Assembly (NCBI RefSeq): GCF_000315625.1 | Contig: NW_005434588.1 | Coordinates: 139,729 to 177,963, forward strand | From: Guillardia theta CCMP2712 | Taxonomy: Eukaryota; Cryptophyceae; Pyrenomonadales; Geminigeraceae | Direction of reading: 5' to 3' | Length of the DNA stretch: 38,235 nucleotides | Shown: in pieces, positions 11,176 to 19,893 of the stretch | Numbering within the stretch: the first letter of the stretch is position 1 | Layout of the letters: each line of letters starts with the position of its first letter | Position numbers and translations under genes: made by a program | The notes under the pieces: model-generated | Told to the model about the DNA's origin: nothing | The model's database searches: none | Seen by the model: the letters and a program-made list of their open reading frames with translations, nothing else

Positions 11176-11481
11176 ATGCCATGCTCCGTTACCCTCCTCG
11201 ACCTGACCCTCTCTCGCGCCCTCCCCTCCTCTCCCTCCCGCCCCTCCCTCAAGCTCTCCCCCGCACAGCAGGCCTTCCTCGACGCCTCCCAGTCTTCCCG
11301 ACGCAGGAGCGCGACCGAGCTCCCGCCAGGAGCTGTCAGAGTCAAGTCGGAGGGCGAGGATGTGATAGCGGCAGTGCTGGCGGCGAGGGGGCGAGGAGCG
11401 AGGCTGCTGGAGGCCCGGAAAGCAGGAAGGATACTAGTGCGAGGAGGGCTGAGGCGGACGACGGAGGACGGAGACGTGTAG
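11176..11481 (+). CDS. Short Arg/Ala-rich protein of the tandem unit, copy 1
   Basis: Not recognised; 101 residues from ATG at 11176. It reads MPCSVTLLDLTLSRALPSSP, then SLKLSPAQQAFLDASQ, then an Arg/Ala-rich end (DVIAAVLAARGRGARLLEAR). Copy 3 shares this ATG and begins matching at the same point, which is why this start was chosen. In copy 1 the same frame is open upstream to 10696 (for example TYLLPFSYEHVLRVGKEIEG), so a longer or spliced protein is possible. The end differs from copy 3 because of substitutions and a local frame change (GDV then stop). It lies about 1.15 kb upstream of the first RWP-RK gene on the same strand. No function is proposed. Confidence 0.4.
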   Translation: MPCSVTLLDLTLSRALPSSPSRPSLKLSPAQQAFLDASQSSRRRSATELPPGAVRVKSEGEDVIAAVLAARGRGARLLEARKAGRILVRGGLRRTTEDGDV

Positions 11482-12629
11482 GGGCATGTGAGGTGTTGTA
11501 TAGTAGGATACTTTACGATGTGTAAAGAGCGACGACACTAGATTTAGGAGAGCCACACGCTCGCGCACATGCACTTCACTCTCTTCCAAGCTCAGACTAC
11601 TACTACCTCTGCTCTGCCGCTCAGCCCTGCTCCTACCCGTCACCCTCCTCCTTCCGCAGCCTCAATACTGATCTTGCTGCTTCTTGCTCACATGTCTGCC
11701 TTCTCCCGCCTGCTTCCCGCTGTCTGGGTCGCCAGCGGTATCGCTCCTCGCTCCCCCCGGTCTCTAGCCTACCGCTGGCGATACTTGATGCCGCTGCTGA
11801 CGGTGACAGGCTGCAGCCGACAAGAGGACTCAGGCCGATCAGCTTGAGGGCTGGCGTTCACAAAGTTTCACTGGCAGTCGTTTTTAGGACGCTGAGGGCT
11901 TGCTGTACGGCCGTGGGCCGCCTACCGTGCCGCCACCGTAGCACTGATACTAGGCTTTGACTCGGCACTAGGGTCATTGACGCCGCCGCCCGCCGGGGCC
12001 TCAGTAAGCAAGCCTGGACAGCCCGGTCTCGGCCTCAAGCAACTTAGTTTGATGTGACTCAGCGGTGCTCGCCCTCTGCCAATGCCCGGCCGCGCTCATC
12101 GTGGTTGAGAGTCATCCGGGCATCAGACATGATGGGACCGTGGTACTGGTACTGCCTTTACAGCCTCCTAAGCCTCGGAGTTGTCGCTCTCCTGGTTCAC
12201 GGTTGTAATTTCTATCTGTCTCGTAATGGCCACGAGGTCTTGCCTGTAGCCTGCAGCCCCCGCAGTCGAAAGTCCAACAACTCTCTCAACCACCTTAACA
12301 CGCACCTCTTCATATCATCACGGACACCACCAACTCTTTTGACTGTCCGAATGCTTCAGCGCTGCCCGCCACTACTGCTACTTAGTTTAACTTAACTTTG
12401 AGTAAAGAACTGACGGTTGACCTGGTACTGGTTCTCTGCGATCATTTGCGAGTCTACCGGCTAAGCTCGTCGCTCCGAGCCGGTGACCTTGGTTCGCAGA
12501 CCACCCCCTTCAAGCCCCTTCAAACGACCGGGTCATCGTTCAACATTTTCCCCGTTCAGTCAATAAAAGAGATACAAGAGCAGGCGACCCGCACTCCCCT
12601 CCCACCCCTCAGCCAGCGCGACGTCTCCC

Positions 12630-13010
12630 ATGGAAGTCAAAGCCGCTTCCGTCAGAGTCTGCCCCCGCCCTCGAGGAAGCCTCCTGACCTACTCCCCTCC
12701 TCCGCCTGTCAGCCTAGACCAAGCCCTCGTCAAGTCGCTCTTTCACCTCACCCAGTGCGAGGCGGCTCAGACCGTCGGGATCTCTCTGTCCTCCCTCAAG
12801 CTAGCTTGCCGTCGCATGGGCATCCGGAAGTGGCCCTACAACCGACGCTGCTCCTCCAAGAGGACCGACGCCTCCAGCATCCCCGGCAGACACGACGACG
12901 ACGAGGAGGCCATGCGCGCTAGTGCTCGAGGAAGACCGTACTGGCTGGACTCGAGCTTGGAGGAGCTGCTGGACGAGAGCCTGCTGCATGTGACAGGGAA
13001 GGGGCTATAG
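12630..13010 (+). CDS. RWP-RK domain protein, copy 1
   Basis: A compact 126-residue putative DNA-binding protein made of little more than one RWP-RK domain (about residues 27-73). The signature is LVKSLFHLTQCEAAQTVGIS, then LSSLKLACRRMGIRKWPYNRR. It has the AAxxxGISxxxLKxxCRRxGI helix pair and RKWPYNRR in place of the canonical RWPxRK. In plants and green algae such proteins are transcription factors acting in nitrogen response, gametogenesis and mating type; the role here is unknown. After the domain come a Ser/Arg/Lys patch, an Asp-rich run (HDDDEEAM) and an acidic helix (SSLEELLDESLL). This copy alone has Cys instead of Gly at residue 43. Start is the ATG shared by all three copies. Confidence 0.75.
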   Translation: MEVKAASVRVCPRPRGSLLTYSPPPPVSLDQALVKSLFHLTQCEAAQTVGISLSSLKLACRRMGIRKWPYNRRCSSKRTDASSIPGRHDDDEEAMRASARGRPYWLDSSLEELLDESLLHVTGKGL

Positions 13011-13370
13011 AGGAGGGAGCTAGAACGTGTAGAGTATGTGAATGAAGCTTGTTGGTATGATGCGGGGCAAGAGAGGTCTTGGGCTGGGCACATTTCGCGT
13101 CTCAACCCTAGGACTGCCACGTCGTCTCCTTGGGTCGCCACGACACTCAGACCCCACATGGCCTGTACCGAGCAAGGAGGCAGAGCAAGACATCTTACGT
13201 GGACGAATCCTGTCAGATGATCGGAGGGGCAAGGCTGAAGGGCCTCTGTCCCTTGGGTAGCTGGACTATCCTTGGTACGTCTTTCCCCCCTCTCCACCTC
13301 CCGGCTTTCTGTGTGTGCCCTCCTCTCTCCGCTGCTTCCGGTAAGGGACAGCAATCAAGCCTAGGCGCTT

Positions 13371-14025
13371 AGCCTTGACCGATATCAAAGTCAGACAAAG
13401 GACCCTAGAAGGGCTAGTAGAACCCGGTTCGCTCGTCTTGTATACTACAGCAAAACCCTTGCGAACAGTGAAGGATCAAATCAAGGTGTACGTGGTTGGT
13501 AACGATGGGTGTGTTGATGTAGATTCTACGTGCAGATGGCTTCCTTCACTCCAGTAGGATGAGCAGCAAAAGCTTGTCAGAAGCGAGAGCTCGCACGAGG
13601 CGAGTCAGTCTGCTCGTGTAGCGAGGAGCCTGCTCTACCTTTATTTCCGATCTGAAGCCTCTTCAGCTACAAGGGTCAGTTCTCGCCTCAAGTTGTACAC
13701 CACGCTTTTCTAGCATCGCTCGTGAAGTAGATCGGGCATCACTGCACGGAAGCTAAAGCGATCCAACAGAGGTGCCTGGAGTATTGGCTGTAGACGTCTA
13801 CAACCTGTAAGTGACTGTAAAATCATGAAGGCACGTCAACTGTCTCCAAGACTGCTCGAAAAAGAGTCAAAACCGGTTGCAAGAGCGCGTTACTGAAACC
13901 GACTCTTTTCAGGTGTGGTTTCCAGGACCGGTCCGACTCCCCTGAAACCACTGCTATGATAGGGGGAAGGGGGGGTACCTAGAGGGGCCATCACATGAGC
14001 ATATCCTCTATTTTACTCCCCCACT
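13371..14025 (+). repeat. Conserved non-coding block of the tandem unit, copy 1
   Basis: This stretch is nearly identical to 16210-16872. It includes a 60-codon open frame at 13375-13557 that begins at TTG rather than ATG, so I do not call it a gene. Downstream it contains two adjacent hairpins (13858-13951). The strong identity between copies could reflect either recent duplication or constraint. No tRNA or known RNA family is recognised. Confidence 0.7.
13858..13951 (+). other. Adjacent hairpins within the conserved block
   Basis: The first hairpin is an imperfect pairing of GAAAAAGAGTC with GACTCTTTTC (13858-13910). The second pairs GTGGTTTCCAGG with CCTGAAACCAC around a 14-nt loop (13915-13951). 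The second is repeated exactly at 16762-16798. These could be RNA structures (a 3' end or a small RNA) or only DNA palindromes. Confidence 0.4.
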
Positions 14026-14027
14026 AG

Positions 14028-14246
14028 CAGGCCTTCCTCGACGCCTCCCAGCCTTCCCGACGCAGGAGCACGACCGAGCTCCCGCCAGGAGCTGTCAGAG
14101 TCAAGTCGGAGGGCGAGGATGTGATAGCGGCAGTGCTGGCGGCGAGGGGGCGAGGAGCGAGGCTGCTGGAGGCCCGGACAGCAGGAAGGATACTAGTGCG
14201 AGGAGGGCTGAAGCGGACGGCAGGGGACGGAGACGGGGGAAGGTAG
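14028..14246 (+). pseudogene. 5'-truncated copy 2 of the Arg-rich tandem-unit frame
   Basis: Homology to copies 1 and 3 begins abruptly within the AQQAFLDAS part, immediately after the upstream D/E block, and runs to the TAG at 14244-14246. The first ~40 codons and the start codon are missing. The breakpoint looks like the junction created by the duplication. The remaining frame is still open and ends like copy 3 (GDGDGGR), with an Arg/Ala-rich body. Confidence 0.65.
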
Positions 14247-14768
14247 GGCATGGCGGGCGATAGGCGCATGTATGGTGTACAGTAGGCCGACACGAGGATA
14301 CTTTTCGATGTGTAAAGAGCGACGAGACTAGCCTCCGCGAGTCTGAGCCAAAAACACATGTACTTGACTTGAGTAGGCCCAGCATCAAGAAGTCCACCAC
14401 TTGATCGGGTACTCTCCTCCTGTATCTGTATCCTACGCATCCTACCTTCCTCTCCGTGTCCTCTTCTTAACCACCCCTGCTTCCCGCTGTCTGGGTCGCC
14501 GGCAGTGTCGCTGCTCGCTTCCTTGCCTCTAGCCTACCGCTGGCGATCCTCAGCGGCTGCCGAGCAGGCTGCCAACCCCACATGGCTCCTGCTGACGGCG
14601 ACTGCTGGCCGAGTCATGCTCATCGCATTCCTCTGCCGCGGCTGTGGTCCGCCCGCACGGTCGTTCTCTGCAGGAGGGGGAGGTGAGTGCGCTGCCGTCT
14701 GAGCTCTCGGGTCAGCTGAGAGTCTCGGCTGAGAGCTTCAGGGACTATGCAGGGCAGAGGGGGATGAC

Positions 14769-14804
<36 letters not shown>

Positions 14805-15280
14805 AGACGATCTGCGTTTGTGATGTCACATTGTGCGGCAGCACAAGGTTGGGACATAGACTGCTGATTTTCAATGACCGGTCCTTTCGGGGATGAGATG
14901 CCGAAGGCGTCAAGATGAGTCGGTCAGTATCTTTCTATATCCGGTTTGACTGGTTGCTGACCAGTAGCCCTCTTACACTGAGAGACAAAGGGCGAAATCT
15001 TAATCACCTTAACACGCACCTCTTCATATCATCACGGATACCAGGCTCCAACTCTTTTGCCTGTATCAACTCCTACGACTGGACAGGTGGCCAATGACTA
15101 CCCCTCTGATCATGCCGCCAGCACCGGGTCCTCCATATCTTCTCGGAGTCTATTTGTTATCGCAGACCACCCCCTTCAAGCCCCTACAAACGACCGGGTC
15201 ATCGCTCAACCTTTTCCCCGATACAAGAGAGCAGGCGACCCGCACTCCCCTCCCACCCCTCAGCCAGCGCGACGTCTCCC

Positions 15281-15664
15281 ATGGAAGTCAAAGCCGCTTC
15301 CGTCAGAGTCTGCCCCCGCCCTCGAGGAAGCCTCCTGACCTACTCCCCTCCTCCGCCTGTCAGCCTAGACCAAGCCCTCGTCAAGTCGCTCTTTCACCTC
15401 ACCCAGGGCGAGGCGGCTCAGACCGTCGGGATCTCTCTGTCCTCCCTCAAGCTAGCTTGCCGTCGCATGGGCATCCGGAAGTGGCCCTACAACCGACGCT
15501 GCTCCTCCAAGAGGACCGACGCCTCCAGCATCCCCGGCAGACACGACGACGACGACGAGGCCATGCGCGCTAGTGCTCGAGGAAGACCGTACTGGCTGGA
15601 CTCGAGCTTGGAGGAGCTGCTGGACGAGAGCCTGCTGCATGTGACGACAGGGAAGGGGCTATAG
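15281..15664 (+). CDS. RWP-RK domain protein, copy 2
   Basis: A 127-residue second copy. Compared with copy 1 it has Gly43 (LTQGEAAQ), HDDDDEAM instead of HDDDEEAM, and one extra Thr near the end (VTTGKGL). The RWP-RK domain, including LKLACRRMGIRKWPYNRR, is otherwise unchanged. The immediate 5' sequence (from about 15235) matches copies 1 and 3, so a proximal promoter may have been copied along with the gene. Downstream, copy 2 has an extra ~0.25 kb with a 26-bp minisatellite that copy 1 lacks. Confidence 0.75.
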   Translation: MEVKAASVRVCPRPRGSLLTYSPPPPVSLDQALVKSLFHLTQGEAAQTVGISLSSLKLACRRMGIRKWPYNRRCSSKRTDASSIPGRHDDDDEAMRASARGRPYWLDSSLEELLDESLLHVTTGKGL

Positions 15665-15850
15665 AGGAGGGAGCTAGAACGTGTAGAGTATGTGAATGAA
15701 GCTTGTTGGTATGATGCGGGGCAAGAGAGGTCTTGGGCTGGGCACAAGCTGCTTTTACGATGTCCGCTCCTCTCCTCCCCTGGTGCAGGGAAGCAGACCA
15801 TTTCTCTCACGAAGCATGTGGGTCCAAGGGGTGATGGCAGCAAGCAGGAG

Positions 15851-15980
15851 ATCAACCGGGTCTCAAGCCGCTCAAGATCAACCGGGTCTCAAGCCGCTCA
15901 AGATCAACCGGGTCTCAAGCCGCTCAAGATCAACCGGGTCTCAAGCCGCTCAAGATCAACCGGGTCTCAAGCCGCTCAAG
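15851..15980 (+). repeat. 26-bp minisatellite, 5 units
   Basis: Five perfect head-to-tail copies of a 26-bp unit starting ATCAACCGGGTCTCAAGCCG and ending CTCAAG. There are no spacers. It occurs only in unit 2 of the RWP-RK array, between the RWP-RK gene and the conserved D/E block. Confidence 0.95.
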
Positions 15981-16209
15981 GACCCTCTGAAGGACCTCTC
16001 GAGAACTGCCGCGTCGTCTCCTTGGGTCGCAACGACACTCAGACCCCCACATGGCCTGTACCGAGCAAGGAGGCAGAGCAAGACATCTTACGTGGACGAA
16101 TCCTCTAAGATGGTCGGAGAGGCAAGGCTGAAGGGCCTCTGTCCCTTGGGTAGCTGGACTATCCTTGGTAGCTGGATTATCCTTGGTACGTCTTTCCCCC
16201 CTCTCCCTT

Positions 16210-16872
16210 AGCCTTGACCGACATCAAAGTCAGACAAAGGACCCTAGAAGGGCTAGTAGAACCCGGTTCGCTCGTCTTGTATACTACAGCAAAACCCTTG
16301 CGAACAGTGAAGGATCAAATCAAGGTGTACGTGGTTGGTAACGATGGGTGTGGGGATGTAGATTCTACGTGCAGATGGCTTCCTTCACTCCAGTAGGATG
16401 AGCAGCAGAAGCTTGTCAGAAGCGCGAGCTCGCACGAGGCGAGTCAGTCTGCTCGTGTAGCGAGGAGCCTGCTCTACCTTTATTTCCGATCTGAAGCCTC
16501 TTCAGCTACAAGGGTCTGTTCTCGCCTCAAGTTGTACGCCACGCTTTTCTAGCATCGCTCGTGAAGTAGATCGGGCATCACTGCACGGAAGCTAAAGCGA
16601 TCCAACAGAGGTGCCTGGAGTATTGGCTGTAGACGTCTACAACCTGTCAGTGACTGTAAAACCATCAAGGCACGTCAACTGTCTCTGAGACTCTAAGACT
16701 GCTCGAAAAAGAGTCAAAACCGGTTGCAAGAGCGCGTTACTGAAACTGACTCTTTTCAGGTGTGGTTTCCAGGACCGGTCCGACTCCCCTGAAACCACTG
16801 CTATGATAGGGGGAAGGGGGGGTACCTAGAGGGGCCATCACATGAGCATATCCTCTATTTTACTCCCCCACT
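16210..16872 (+). repeat. Conserved non-coding block of the tandem unit, copy 2
   Basis: This is a near-identical repeat of 13371-14025, including the second hairpin (16762-16798). Small differences include a short insertion near 16688. At its 3' end it continues into unique sequence rather than directly into an Arg-rich frame, unlike copy 1. Confidence 0.75.
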
Positions 16873-17001
16873 CTATCATTTCAGCAGTCAGGCTACCCCT
16901 TCTTTGATGCATAGAAGCACCGGTCCTCCGTATCAAGTCTACCCGGTCCTTCATACTACTGGCCTACCCTTGACTCGGCAGACAGATCCTCCCGCCACAC
17001 C

Positions 17002-17313
17002 ATGCCATGCTCCGTTACCCTCCTCGACCTGACCCTCTCTCGCGCCCTCCCCTCCTCTCCCTCCCGCCCCTCCCTCAAGCTCTCCCCCGCACAGCAGGCC
17101 TTCCTCGACGCCTCCCAGCCTTCCCGACGCAGGAGCGCGACCGAGCTCCCGCCAGGAGCTGTCAGAGTCAAGTCGGAGGGCGGGGATGTGATAGCGGCGG
17201 TGCTGGCAGCGAGGGGGCGAGGAGCGAGGCTGCTGGAGGCCCGGACAGCAGGAAGGATACGAGTGCGAGGAGGGCTGAAGCGGACGGCAGGGGACGGAGA
17301 CGGGGGAAGGTAG
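17002..17313 (+). CDS. Short Arg/Ala-rich protein of the tandem unit, copy 3
   Basis: Not recognised; 103 residues from ATG at 17002. It matches copy 1 over the N-terminus and the AQQAFLDAS / DVIAAVLAARGRGARLLEAR core, then ends KRTAGDGDGGR. Upstream sequence is unrelated to that of copy 1, so the repeated unit starts very near this ATG. No transmembrane or signal segment is evident. It is followed about 0.67 kb downstream by the third RWP-RK gene. Whether it is translated is uncertain. Confidence 0.4.
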   Translation: MPCSVTLLDLTLSRALPSSPSRPSLKLSPAQQAFLDASQPSRRRSATELPPGAVRVKSEGGDVIAAVLAARGRGARLLEARTAGRIRVRGGLKRTAGDGDGGR

Positions 17314-17585
17314 GGCATGGCGGGCGATAGGCGCATGTGGGGTGTACAGTAGGCCGACACGAGGATACTTGACGATGTGTAAAGAGCGACGAGACTATTT
17401 GCCTCCCATGGCTCCTGCTGACGGCGACTGCTGGCCGAGTCATGCTCATCGCATTCCTCTGCCGCGGCTGTGGTCCGCCCACACGGTCGTTCTGTGCAGG
17501 AGGGGAGGAGAGTGCGCTGCCGTCTGAGCTCTCGGGTCAGCTGAGAGTCTCGGCTGAGAGCTTCAGGGACTATGCAGGGCAGAGC

Positions 17586-17616
<31 letters not shown>

Positions 17617-17985
17617 CGATGATGACCATGATGATGATAGACGATCTGCGTTTGTGATGTCACATTGTACGGCAGCTCAAGGTCTGCTGATTTTTGAATG
17701 ACCGGTCCTTTCGGGGATGAGATGCCGAAACGTTTCAAGATGAGTCGGTCAGTATCTTTCTATATCCTGTTTGACTGGTTGCTGACGCCAGTAGCCCGCT
17801 TACCCCCCCCCTTTTTAGAGACAAAGGGCGAAACTCTTAACCACGTTAAAATGCATCGATTCATATCATCACGGATACCACCAACTCTTTTGCCTGTGTT
17901 TTATCTGGTTTAAAACTTTTCCCCGATACAAGAGAGCAGGCGACCCGCACTCCCCTCCCACCCCTGAGCCAGCGCGACGTCTCCC

Positions 17986-18369
17986 ATGGAAGTCAAAGCC
18001 GCTTCCGTCAGAGTCTGCCCCCGCCCTCGAGGAAGCCTCCTGACCTACTCCCCTCCTCCGCCTGTCAGCCTAGACCAAGCCCTCGTCAAGTCGCTCTTTC
18101 ACCTCACCCAGGGCGAGGCGGCTCAGACCGTCGGGATCTCTCTGTCCTCCCTCAAGCTAGCTTGCCGTCGCATGGGCATCCGGAAGTGGCCCTACAACCG
18201 ACGCTGCTCCTCCAAGAGGACCGACGCCTCCAGCATCCCCGGCAGACACGACGACGACGACGAGGCCATGCGCGCTAGTGCTCGAGGAAGACCGTACTGG
18301 CTGGACTCGAGCTTGGAGGAGCTGCTGGACGAGAGCCTGCTGCATGTGACGAGAGGGAAGGGGCAATAG
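17986..18369 (+). CDS. RWP-RK domain protein, copy 3
   Basis: A 127-residue third copy with the domain intact (SLFHLTQGEAAQTVGISLSS, CRRMGIRKWPYNRR). Differences are confined to the extreme C-terminus (VTRGKGQ). Its 5' spacer is shorter than in units 1 and 2. The first ~40 bp before the ATG match the other copies almost exactly. Array homology ends about 60 bp after the stop codon, so this copy has a different 3' flank and may have a different transcript end. Confidence 0.75.
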   Translation: MEVKAASVRVCPRPRGSLLTYSPPPPVSLDQALVKSLFHLTQGEAAQTVGISLSSLKLACRRMGIRKWPYNRRCSSKRTDASSIPGRHDDDDEAMRASARGRPYWLDSSLEELLDESLLHVTRGKGQ

Positions 18370-18430
18370 AGGATGCAGCTAGAACTTGTAGAGTATGTGA
18401 ATGAAGCTTGTTGGTATGATGCGGGGCAAG

Positions 18431-19893
18431 AATGTTGTGTCAATGCCTGGATGGAAAAATGTCTTGATTTGCTACGCCCATACGAAGGTCTAAACGAGGC
18501 TTGGCAATGTCTTGCACTTGGAGTAAGATTCTTGAGACCCTGTTGTTCTTCTGCTTGCTCGCATTATCTCTTTCTACAGCAAGATCTGCTCTAAAATCTG
18601 ATCGTCCTCCGAAAGGCTCAACTGTATCTTAACGAGCAGTCAACACCGCCGACGGACTGCCGGCGCGGTTCTTTTCAAGTTTCCTCACTGGCATTTCGCT
18701 GGCTTCCTGAGTCCGGAAGCCGCCCCCGCTCAAGGACAGCGTTACTGCCGCATAGCCTACTCTCCGCCGGCCGGTCAAGGTCATTGGTAAGTGGATAAGT
18801 TTCAAGTTTAGGACTCGCCTGCCCTACACCAATCCGATCATTATCATCATTAGACTGGGAAGCCTTGAAGTTCAACTCCGGCGTGACGCATGACTACTAT
18901 CATATAGTCATCGTCAGTCACTCAAGTTGGATCATGCAGCTGGTCCGGATCATCAGCGTGTATTAAAGCACGGGGACCATGACCCCCACCCCCTAATCTC
19001 CGTTCTCAGCAGATGTCTCCCTCCCTACCCCCATGGCAAAATGCCAGAGTCACAGTACCCCTCCTTACCCCTCAATTTCCTGGGAAACCGCCGGGTTATA
19101 ATCTTGTGGAAACTACAAAATGAGGGGTACTTGGATGGACTAAGGGGTGTGTGCTTGTTGGAAAGGAAAAAACGGGGTCCAATTGTCCTTGAGAAGCTGA
19201 TATTTTGATAGGTGGGGTGCGATTGCAGGGGTGGGGGTACACAATTGATGGGTAGTGCTCTTAGTCGAGTAGGGTAGGGTCCTCCCTCCCTAAGGCAAGT
19301 GTTGGCGGGAAGTACCAGGTGCGAGGATGAGCGATAGGGAGAGGAGGAGGAGGAGGAGGAGGAGGAGGAGGAGGAGGAGGAGGAGGAGGAGGAGGAGGAG
19401 GAGGAGGCGCAAGAGAGAAGGAGGAGGAGCAATAGAGGAGAAGATTTTTTTCCTGAAGTAGGGATGACGGGACTCATGTGGAGCAGGAGGGAGGAAGGAG
19501 GCGGGGGAGGAAACAAGTGAAGTTCTGCACATTTTTTGCGAATTGGCACATAGGTTAGATGAGAATATGGACCAGGCAAAGATGTAGAAATACTCTTGAT
19601 CAAGTTTAGCTGCTGCTGCTGCTGCTGCTGCTGCAAGCATGAAATGATACGGGAGATGCTGCGATGTTTGAAAGAGGTAGAGTGAATCCGAAGGATTGGA
19701 AGAGCCGAAGGAGTATCTAACGTGTCTTCGAGACCGGGGGAGAGGTCCAGGGGTCGATAACTGAAAGAAAGGATGTGCAGAATAACAAGACATGTTTCCA
19801 ATGGTAGAAACATAAAGAAACATGCAGTGAGAGAGAGGGAGAGAGTGGGAGGGAGGGAGATGCGAAGGTATAGGATTCCAAATTCAATCTAAT
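18431..19893. other. No gene seen; repeats and TACCCC/GGGGTA-rich DNA
   Basis: This is the intergenic interval before the RAD16-like gene. It contains a GGGGTA-rich patch (about 19025-19290), a (GGA)n run (about 19340-19407) and a CTG/GCT triplet run (19609-19634). Open frames here are poly-Ser, poly-Leu or poly-Pro by-products of the repeats. Confidence 0.55.

Larger units (their letters stand above)
11176..18430 (+). repeat. Tandem array of three RWP-RK gene units
   Basis: Each unit carries a short Arg-rich frame (A) and an RWP-RK gene (C). The first two units also have a ~0.65 kb non-coding block (D/E) after C. Unit 1: A 11176-11481, C 12630-13010, D/E 13371-14025. Unit 2: truncated A 14028-14246, C 15281-15664, D/E 16210-16872. 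Unit 3: A 17002-17313, C 17986-18369, with homology fading at about 18430. Shared spacer landmarks include a (GAT)n run near 14770-14802 and 17586-17639, and a CATATCATCACGGA segment upstream of each C gene. Copies differ by scattered substitutions and small indels, so amplification looks recent. Confidence 0.85.

Noticed and set aside
13375-13557. 60-codon frame repeated at 16214-16396
   Set aside because: It is conserved between copies, but the whole block is, including non-coding parts. It starts at TTG with no upstream ATG in frame.
14774-14803. Poly-His / poly-Met frames over the GAT repeats (also 17586-17639)
   Set aside because: They are pure products of the (GAT)n repeat in the spacer of the tandem unit.
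15851-15980. 26-bp repeats as a possible CRISPR-like array
   Set aside because: Units are directly adjacent with no unique spacers, and the genome is eukaryotic. It is a minisatellite.
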